Assembly: GCA_030549775.1 (NCBI GenBank)
Contig: CM060174.1
Span: forward strand, 49,112,707 to 49,176,706
DNA length: 64,000 nt
Reading direction: 5' to 3'
DNA from: Tamarix chinensis
Taxonomy: Eukaryota > Streptophyta > Magnoliopsida > Caryophyllales > Tamaricaceae
Part shown: piece by piece, positions 56,235 to 64,000 of the stretch
How positions within the stretch are numbered: the stretch's first letter is position 1
How the letters are laid out: each line of letters begins with the position of its first letter
The notes under the pieces: generated by a model
The model's database searches: none
Told to the model about the DNA's origin: nothing
The model's input: only the letters and a program-made list of their open reading frames with translations
Position numbers and translations under genes: made by a program

Positions 56235-57420
56235 AGTACCATGAGAGATCAACCACCTAGGGGATTGACCATTGGTGAGGCACATAATCTAAGGAGGGAA
56301 CTATATCATTAAATCACTCTCGAATGACGTGAGACGTGAGCTTGGTATCTTGAGACCTTAGTCCCAAATACCAACCCACGAACCCTAAAGAACCCACCCC
56401 TATGGTAATATGAAGAACAATTGAATATGGAGGAGGATGAAGGAATTTATAGCTCATCCTCAAATGGATCTTATAGGTTTGAAAGATAGAAAATAAACCA
56501 CAAGAAGGATCAGTTCCATTATATCAAGAAGGAAGTCCTTGAGTTTATGGATCTCACAACCAAAAATATTTTCTTTAATGGGAGATAATTTTTTCAAGGA
56601 TGTTTAAAACCAAATACTATTATGATGAAAATTCTCTCAAAGTGGTGGATCTGAAGTTGAAGGGGCATGCTTCTTGGTGTGTGTGGGGGGGGGAAGGGAT
56701 CTAACTCACCTACAAAGGAGGAAACACAAGTCCCAAGGTGAAGAGTTGGTACAAAATGAAGAGGTTGATGAGGGAATGGGAGTTGATATGCCATAGAATG
56801 TTTAAGGCCAAGTTATTTGATGATGTTAAGGCTTTCAAAGTGCTGGTGCTTAAGCCCAAGGGATTCTTGAACACCAAAGGAGAAAAAAGGGAAGTAGAAA
56901 GTAAGAATTTGGTCTAAGATGAAGATTATTTTTCCATCTTACACTCAAGATCTATAAAACAAGACGTCCTCTTTGAGGTAAAGATCATTTAGTGTTGAAG
57001 ATTATTTTAAGGAGTTCGAGAGATTGGAGCTTGAAGAGTTGGAAGATCATACTATGACAAGATTCATTAGTGGTCTTTGATATGATATTGCTAGAAATGT
57101 CGAGTTATATAGGTATTAAACCTTAGATGAGATTTTCCATTTGGCCTCAAGGTGGAGAAGAACAAAAGGGAGAAAATGCCTATGAAATTTGGATCAAAGA
57201 AACCTCCACAAGCTATCCTAAGGAGGCCCCACCACCATTCAAGCCATCCCCTACACATAAGAAATTTGATTTTAAGGGTAAAGAGGATAGTTTTGGTCCT
57301 AACAAGGGAAAAGGAGTCAAATGTTTTAAGTATCAAGGCATAGAGAATTATCAAAATGATTGCCTAAACAAAAGGTTTATAACCCTCATAGACTTGAAAG
57401 ATGAAGGAAGAAAATGAAGA
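56235..57420 (+). pseudogene. Gag of the gypsy element at 54944
   Basis: It starts near the ATG at 56240 ('MRDQPPRGLTIGEAHNLRRE'). Frame-shifted Gag text follows, including 'WKMKRLMREWELICHRMF' type segments. The end is a knuckle remnant 'CFKYQGIENYQNDCLNKRFI' at about 57321-57380, where the second Cys is Tyr and the His is missing. Multiple stops are present. A 'gtgtgtggggggggg' run at 56680-56694 shifts the frame. Confidence 0.65.
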
Positions 57421-57464
57421 AGATGGAGAATAAGAACCTTCAACCTATGGAGAAAATGAGGAGG

Positions 57465-60290
57465 ATGTGTCATCAGATGTTGGAGAAACACTCATAGTTA
57501 GAAGGGTATTACACACCCAAAAGGTCAAAATCAATGTCACTCAAAGGGAATGTATTTTTCAAACAAGGTTCACTATCGTTAACAAAGTTTATTCCCTTAT
57601 TGTAGATGGAGGTATTTATGCTAATGATACATCTTGCACACTCATTGAGAAACTTAAGCTACCAGCCACAACACATGCAAAACCATATAAGTTGTAATGG
57701 TTAAACAATGGCAATATGGTTGATGTTACAAAACATATTGTGGTATGGTTTTCCATGGGGAAAACCTACCAAGACCAATTCATTTTTAAAGGCATTCCCA
57801 TGGATGCATTCCATCTCTTATTGGGAAGACCTTAGCAATTTGATAAGCGTGTCAACTATGATGGGAGGAAGAACAATATGTCCTCAAATTTATCAACAAA
57901 ACTATTATTCTCACACCTATGAATTCTCGATCGTTGGGCATTAAGGAGGCCACACATTGTAAGAATAAGTTTTTTAATGGGAATGGTTTAGATAAAGCTA
58001 TTGTTAAGGTGAAATCTTTGTATTTTTTTTTATTGCTTGAAAGTAATTTACGGAGTGTGCCTAGTGATCCTTTAATAAGGGTATTATTAGATTAGTTTGA
58101 TGATGTATTCCCTAATGATCTAACTTATGTATTACCCCCTTAGAGGAATAGAGAACCAAATAAAATTTATACATGGTGCAAAACTCCCTAACAAACCAGC
58201 CTATAGATATAACCCAAAGGATGTCATAGAACTACAAAGGCAAGTGGATGATTTGTTGGCAAAGGGATTGATTAGAAAATCCCTTAGCCCTTGTGTCGTA
58301 ATCGCCACTATAATTCCTAAGAAGGACGGATTGACGAGAATGTGTGTTGGTAGTAGAGATATCAACAACATTACCATCAATTATAGGTGTCCTATATCAA
58401 GACTTCATGAAATGCTAGATTGCTTACATGGAGCTATTATGTTCTCTAAAATAAACATGAGGAGTGTATACTACCAAATTAGAATGAAGGAAGGAGGCAT
58501 GTGAAAGACTATGTTTAAGACCAAAGGAGACCTATGTGAATGGTTGGTAATGCCATTCGGGCTATCTAACACCCCAAGCACCATCAATTTCAATCATTTC
58601 ATCCTTTCAAGGACTTGCCTCAATTTATAGGAGGTTCATAAAAGGGATTTAACACAGTATTGCCCCCCCATAACCAAATGCTTGAAGAAAGTTACTTTCA
58701 ATGGACTAAGATAGCACAAGAAGCTTTCAAGATTGAGCTCTAGTGTTGGCATTGCCAAATTTTGACATGGCGTTTGAAGTGGAGTGTGATGCAATTGGAG
58801 TAGGCATAGAAGCAGGTCTAGTACAAGAAAGAAAACCAATTGCCTTCTTTAGTGAGAATCTCAATGGTTCAAGGTCCAACTATAGTAACCTATGATGATG
58901 AATTTTATGCTATTATTAGTTATTTAGATCATTGCTCATATTATCTTAGAGCATCTCGATTTATATTGCATATATATCATATGTCCCTAAAACACATAAA
59001 TGGGTAACATAATTTTAATCCCAGGCATGCTAGGTGATATAACTCTTGCAATCCTTTTCATTTATATCTAAACATAAGGATGGCAAAACAAATGTTGTCG
59101 CATATACCATCTCTAGAAGATATTGCATGTTCTCATTATTAGAGGTAAGAGTCCTAGGGTTTGGTTGTTTGAGAGAAATCTACAAAGAAGATGAAGACTT
59201 TGCAAGTTACTTTGAAGATCAATACAAGGTTCGAGGATATTTTGTGATTAAAAATGAATTCCTCTTTAAGAAAAATTAATTGTGCATCCCCAAGAGTTCC
59301 ATTCGAGGGTTATTAATTATTGAAGATCATTATGGATGATTAGATGGCTATTTTGGCATAAAAAAGACTTATGATGTGCTCTTAGAGAATTTTTAATTAC
59401 CTAAGATTATAGGTGATGTACAAGGAGTAGTAGCAAGGTATGCTACTAGCTAAAAGCCAAAGATCACTTCCACTAAGGGTTCTACACTCCATTAACATCA
59501 ACCTTAGGACCATGTGAGTATGGAACTCATAGTGGCATTGCCTAGAACCCATATGAAAAATGATGCTATTATGGTGGTGGTATATCACTTTTCTAAGATG
59601 GCGCATTTTGTCCCATGTCACAAGATGGATGTGCATCTTACATAGCTGATTTATACTTTAAGGAAATCATTAGGTTATGTGGTATCCATAAAAAAATTGT
59701 TTCTAATTGAGATACCAAGTTCCATAGCTACTTTTGGAAGAATTTGTAGAGATTGGTTGGAACTAAACTTTTATTTAGTATCACCTATCATCAATAAAAA
59801 GATGGTCAAACAAGATTTACTAATAGAACGAACCATCACGATGTTCCTAAAAAGTTTGGTCCATAAATCCTTTAGAGATTGGAATGACAAATTTAGCCAT
59901 GCTCAATTTATATACAATTGATCCCCCACAGATGCAACTGAACATTCTCCTTTTGAAGTAGTGTGAGGAGTGAATCCTACTATTCTTATTGATATTTTAT
60001 CCCTTCTAAGTGTTTTGCACTTAAAAAGTACCTAAACAAGTAAGAAAAAGAATTGAGAAGATTAATAAAATGAATTAAAAGGGAGCAAACAAGCACTAAA
60101 AAGATCATACATTTGAACTAGGAGACCTAGTTTGGCTTCACTTGAGGAAAGAGAGATTTCTTGCAAGATGAAAGAACAATCTCATGTTAAGATCAAATTT
60201 CCTCTAGATATAGGTGGTATGCCAAATGTGTTTAACATGGATGATCTACTTTCATACATACATGAAAGGCCATATTTAGATGATGAAATA
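57465..60290 (+). pseudogene. Pol of the gypsy element at 54944
   Basis: Protease: 'LIVDGGIYANDTSC' (DSG changed to DGG), then 'GIPMDAFHLLLGRPW', at 57590-57840. RT: 'YRYNPKDVIELQRQVDDLLA', 'IIPKKDGLTRMCVGSRDINN' and 'FSKINMRSVYYQIRMKEGG' at 58127-58504, then '[15 protein letters not shown]'. The section with the catalytic YxDD is deleted near 58590. RNase H end: 'HKDGKTNVVAYTISRR'. Integrase: 'IKKTYDVLLENF', '[20 protein letters not shown]', 'MAHFVPC' and 'DWNDKFSHAQFIYN' up to 59921. The C-terminus is weakly readable up to 60290. At least a dozen stops or frameshifts are present. Confidence 0.75.
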
Positions 60291-60300
60291 TCTTCTCAAT

Positions 60301-60311
60301 GAGGGAGTGGA
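60301..60311 (+). promoter_or_regulatory. Polypurine tract of the gypsy element
   Basis: 'gagggagtgga' directly before the 3' LTR start TGATGTGAGA. Confidence 0.65.
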
Positions 60312-60401
60312 TGATGTGAGAACATTCCTATAACACCCCAAAATTTACTAATTTTAAACCTCTATTTTAAAACCCGTAAATTCTGGAAATTTTACCGCCA
60401 C

Positions 60402-60445
60402 ACTTAGTACTAGACCGGTTCACTCCTACCTTTCCGGTACCAAGT
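60402..60445 (-). other. Conserved LTR stem-loop
   Basis: ACTTAGTACTAG (60402-60413) and CCGGTACCAAGT (60434-60445) with a 20-nt loop. One mismatch and G-U pairs are present in the sense strand. Confidence 0.75.
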
Positions 60446-61029
60446 GCTAAGACTAAGAAAAGATTTTCATCAACTCATATCAATACATAAACCAAGGTTC
60501 ATAAATATGCAAATTAGAGTACACAAGAATCTTTACATAATCCAAAGTACGAAAATAAAGCTCCAAGAAGAGAAATAATGTTTACTATCATTAAAGTTGA
60601 TTTAGAAAAAAAAAAGATGCTGAAAAGGAATAATAATATCATTGGAAAGAAACCGGCCACACAACTCTAATATTCAAACCAACACCAGACCATCACTCGG
60701 CCCTTCCTGATGCCCCATGGAAATCAATAGCATCGAAGAAAACATCTCCTACCTGCAACAAGTCAGATGGACCTCCTACTAGTGGGAATGAGCAACACCC
60801 ATGATAGGGGTGATTAGTACACTATGTATTGAATAAAGTAACCGAGCACTAAGGCCAACACATAAGGTTCATAAAAGCATGATGGACTACACATAAGGTA
60901 CATAAAATCATGCAGGCTAATATATAACATATGAATATTCCAGCCAACACATAAAGGCTCATTTAGTCTGAATTAGTAAATTATAATCTCTTATTGATAT
61001 TTAATTCACACCATGCTCTTTATCAATCC

Positions 61030-61330
61030 ATGCGAGTACAGGAACCTCCCACTATTTTAGCTTGTGGCTTAGTCACTTATAGGGCATCATGCCCTAACCA
61101 CTATTATAGCTAGTAGATTGGTCACTTTTAGGGTAAAACCCTAAACATTATTTTTTAACCGGTGGATCGGTTTAGTTCCTGCTCGCATAGTATTCCACTA
61201 TAAGTAATTAGTATATTTTATGTACCTTAACAAAACTCTGGTTTTTTTTATTGAGATCGGGATCCCCACTATTATAGCTGGTGGGCTGGCCACTTATAGG
61301 GCACCCTGCCCTAACAACTATTATTTGTCA
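61030..61330 (-). repeat. LTR unit array, decayed
   Basis: 'ccactattatagctggtgg' units, several mutated, with 'ggcatcatgccctaa' linkers and 'gtattccactataagtaatt' between two blocks. Confidence 0.75.
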
Positions 61331-61334
61331 AGTA

Positions 61335-61505
61335 CACACATGTTACCACCAAACCCTAGTTAGCCACATCAAACCCTATTTAGCCACACCAAACCCTAGT
61401 TAACCATTCCAAACCCTAGTTTTCCACAACCAACCATATTTAACCACTTCAAACCCTAGTTAATCACAAAATAATTAACCACTCCAAACCCTAACTCAGT
61501 CTCCT
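61335..61505 (-). repeat. LTR minisatellite, unit like 'ccaaaccctagttaaccac'
   Basis: About eight imperfect units of 19 to 21 bp, in the minisatellite slot of the LTR. Confidence 0.75.
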
Positions 61506-62362
61506 CCATACCTTTATAATGTCCCATATACTATCTTTCATCTAATGTGTTCAAAACCCTATATGACATTTCTAATACCTTCCTTACACCCCATATCAAC
61601 TTTCCATATGTAAATCTTTCTCTCATGCAAAATTTATATCCCCCACGCAAACGTTCAAACTTTTTCATGTAAAAACCTTACATTCACACGTGAAACCCTA
61701 AATTTCCATACAAACCCTAAATTCCACCATTCATCTTTAGATTCCACTATGCATGGTCATATAACACACAAGCCAACCCCACATTAATCCACTCCCTATC
61801 ATCATATTACAAAACCTATCATTCATGTCTTATGAACCACACTATATCACAATAAAAACATAACTCATACACATAATACACATGCCATAATTTATTACAT
61901 AAACTTACCTCAACTCCACATCATGTTGTATATATGACAGTTATACAAATACACATAAAGTACATTATAGTTCATATCAAATGGCATGCATGGCATATAA
62001 AAAACATAATATACAAACGGCCTTAGTTACCTCTTACCTAAAACATCACCAGTCTTGGAGCACACTCCTATGTCTCTTTAGGGCTTTGACGGTCTCACCT
62101 ATATGAGGGAAAAACTAGAATTAGATTCCCTCCTACCAAAAATACTATTATTTACTAACTTATTCTAAGACTAGGTTTTTAATAAAATAATACCATACTA
62201 ATAATAATGATAAGAAATAATACTAAAAATACTAATGAAAATATTAATATGATTTAAAAAGGATGGTGAGATAAGGGCTTCAACCCTTCACTAAAATAAT
62301 GCTAATAATATCATTAGGACATTATTAATAAAAATAGTAATGAAATAATAATCGAAATTACA

Positions 62363-62363
62363 A

Positions 62364-62410
<47 letters not shown>

Positions 62411-62411
62411 G
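62363..62411. repeat. (AAT)n microsatellite
   Basis: About 16 perfect triplets, in the same LTR region as the large triplet array at 9726. Confidence 0.95.
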
Positions 62412-63104
62412 CGAATACTAGTTAAAAATTGAAATAAAATGAAACAAGATTAAATAAATAGGGGAGAAGGGCTGAGAGGGTTTACGGTTCCACCTTAGGC
62501 TGGCGGAGATTGGTGGCACCAACGGTGGTGCATGGCGGTGGCGATGGTGGCCGAAAAAGAGGAAAGAAATAGAAAGAGTTGAGATTTGAGAAGAAGAGAT
62601 GGAGAATAAGGGTGGAGGTTGAGGTGTTGGTAGTAGTATAGACTAAGGGGAGTAAAGTGAGGGTTGTGGCTTAACCAACGATGGCGGCACTCGGTGGTAG
62701 GGATGGTGGCCAAAATGAAAAGAAGAAGAAAAAGAGAGAAGAAAGAGGAAGGGGAAAAGAAGGGTAGGGCAAGGTGGAGGAGGATTGGTAGGTGCTTTTT
62801 GTGGTGTAGAAAACAGTGATAGCGGCGGATGTGGTGGTGGACGGTAGTGCGAAGAGTGGCAGGTATAAAAATTTGGATGGTTGTGTAAGGAACTTTGCAC
62901 GGCTGTGGTGGCTTATGTAAGAAGAATCGAGGTGAAAGGGTGGCATAGTTAGTTAAAGGGCGGTGCAGGGAATACTTAGGTAGGTAGAGCAAGCGACGTA
63001 GTTGGCTAACGGCGGAGGAAAGGGCGTCTAAAGTTGTGGTGGTGCACATGATGGATCTTTCTAGATTCAAGCCAAAAACTCGATTAAAGGCTACTATGAG
63101 GGGG

Positions 63105-63113
63105 TACTTATAG
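63105..63113 (-). promoter_or_regulatory. TATA box of the right-edge giant LTR
   Basis: On the minus strand this reads CTATAAGTA followed by CCCCCTCATAG. The 15802 copy has the same CCCCCTCAT downstream, which supports homologous promoters. Confidence 0.55.
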
Positions 63114-63195
63114 GCTAAAGGAGAAGTTAGGGTTGAAGAGAAGATAGGAGAGTGGCAGGTGGGAGTGGGCACCGGCTAATGACGGTAGTTGGCGC

Positions 63196-63677
63196 TAGGG
63201 ATGTAAACGGGGAGGATTTTACCCGAAACCCAACGGATTTTATCCTATGGATACTTAAACCGATATGGAGGATAGAAAAAAATACTCATCGGGTTCGGGT
63301 ACGGATACAGGTATAGGATATCCATACCCGTACCCGTAACCATACCTGTATACATATCCGTACCCGTTTAACCGATATATAATTACCCTTTTACCCTTAA
63401 TTTTAAAATAAATATAGTATAAATTAAGGTTAATGTTGTCATTTGGCTTAACTATAAATGGGTTTATCCGTTGGGTAATAGATTTATCCGTTGGATAATA
63501 TCCATTAATGTGTAAACGGATAATCCATCAGGTAATTGATATCCAACGGATACGGATATGGATGTATTAGCGGATACCCGTTCGGGTACGGGTATGAATT
63601 CAGGTTCGGATTTTCTTATCGGGTACAGATACGGGTATGGATATACCCGCCCCGAACCCGCCCCATTTACATCCCTA
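63196..63677. mobile_element. hAT-type MITE, 482 bp
   Basis: Terminal inverted repeats TAGGGATGTAAACGGGG (63196) and CCCCATTTACATCCCTA (ending 63677) match at most positions. Flanking 8-mers GTTGGCGC and GTTGTCCC agree at six of eight positions, as expected for an old hAT target duplication. The inside is rich in 'cgggtacggatacggg' and 'tacccgtacccg' words in both orientations, typical of this plant MITE type. No transposase is encoded. It lies in the G-rich block of the giant LTR. Confidence 0.85.
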
Positions 63678-64000
63678 GTTGTCCCACTCCCAACTTTTGG
63701 TCTGTGAGTGGCTAGAGGAGAGGGGGAAAACATGCGAGGGGATGGGAGAAGTGGGCAGGCAGGTGTGGTTGATGAGTCAACATGGAAGAGAGGGGGAGAT
63801 GGGCAGCGATCGTGTATAGTCACGGGTGAAATTTTTGGCCGTGTAGGTAGTTGCAGGTTGACGGTGAATAAGAAGGAAGGAGGAGGAAGAAGAAGAGGGT
63901 GGACTGGCTGGTTGGGGGGAAAAGAAAAAAAGAAAGAAAATAGAACGGAGAAATGGAACGCAGCGTTCCAGGGAAAAAGGGGAGAAGGAGCTTTGTTTTG

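Larger units (their letters stand above)
54944..60328 (+). mobile_element. Ty3/gypsy element, 3' LTR interrupted
   Basis: The 5' LTR is at 54944-56013 (TGATGTAGGATCATCTCC ... TTACGCA). The primer site TTGGTATCAAATATCAAGG is at 56019, and Gag and Pol remnants run to about 60290. A polypurine tract 'gagggagtgga' follows, and the 3' LTR begins TGATGTGAGAACATTCC at 60312. A minus giant LTR then cuts it at 60329. LTR start, primer type and Pol text ally it with the other gypsy elements of the window. Confidence 0.78.
60329..64000 (-). mobile_element. Giant LTR in minus orientation, cut by the window end
   Basis: It starts (on +) TATAACACCCCAAAATTTAC, a one-base variant of the usual TGTAACACCCC tip, next to the gypsy 3' LTR fragment. 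In + order it has stem-loops (60402-60445), a unit array (61030-61330), a 'caaaccctagttaacca' minisatellite, AT-rich DNA with (AAT)n, and a G-rich block (62490-64000) with a TATA box and a nested MITE. The far end is outside the window. Confidence 0.85.

Noticed and set aside
62495..63172. 225-codon minus ORF
   Set aside because: C-rich sense block of a giant LTR. A homologous stretch in the 6749 LTR is broken by frame changes, so there is no sign of protein constraint.

Overview
This window is nuclear DNA of a higher plant and lies deep in transposable-element heterochromatin. The evidence is Ty3/gypsy Gag-Pol remnants, tRNA-Met type primer sites (TGGTATCAGAGC), a CACTA (En/Spm) tnp2 transposase, a LINE zf-RVT fragment, a hAT-type MITE, AT-rich spacers and many microsatellites. 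The species cannot be named from sequence alone. I see no intact host gene, tRNA, rRNA or CRISPR. Almost every long ORF is either a decayed transposon gene or a by-product of biased or repetitive DNA.

The dominant component is one family of giant LTRs (about 4.4 to 5.1 kb). They start TGTAATcCCCC or TGAAATgCcTC and end GGGGGTGTTACA. Copies or parts lie at 1-2701 (+), 6348-20496 (+, a solo LTR with flank AAAAC), 6749-11506 (-, nested), 12500-16938 (-, nested solo LTR with perfect 5-bp target duplication CCCAA), 37397-39064 and 41089-46195 (+, the two LTRs of one element), 49088-50410 (+, remnant) and 60329-64000 (-, cut by the window edge). Each LTR has the same plan: a TATA box in a C-rich block in several copies, a minisatellite, an array of 'ccgatccaccgg..taatagtgg' units, and a 3' end with two stem-loops. 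The only copy with an internal region (37383-46195) has just 2 kb between its LTRs. It encodes only a Gag with two zinc knuckles, so it is a gag-only, non-autonomous (TR-GAG-like) element.

The second component is a group of related Ty3/gypsy elements with LTRs of about 0.7 to 1.1 kb that start TGATGTaGGA or similar. They are a + element at 20665-27313, a - element with three LTRs over 5962-33308 (heavily interrupted), a + element from 54944 into 60328, and two opposed LTRs at about 34800-37382, one of which resumes at 46196-46704. In several, the Pol reading frame runs past the polypurine tract into the LTR, and a peptide of about 60 residues there is conserved between families.

The third component is a CACTA element. 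Its tnp2 gene (48120-51736, -) is split by a giant-LTR remnant. Its right end is at 54698, and a probable left end lies near 34397.

Relative age, from what is nested in what: the 0.7-kb-LTR gypsy array is oldest. It was invaded by the gypsy element at 20665 and by the solo LTR at 6348, which was itself invaded twice by minus-strand giant LTRs. The most notable points are a covarying stem-loop of fixed geometry in eight LTR copies, a palindromic array of primer-binding-site copies, the LTR-encoded Pol extension, and a 436-bp flanking duplication beside a 5'-truncated LTR.
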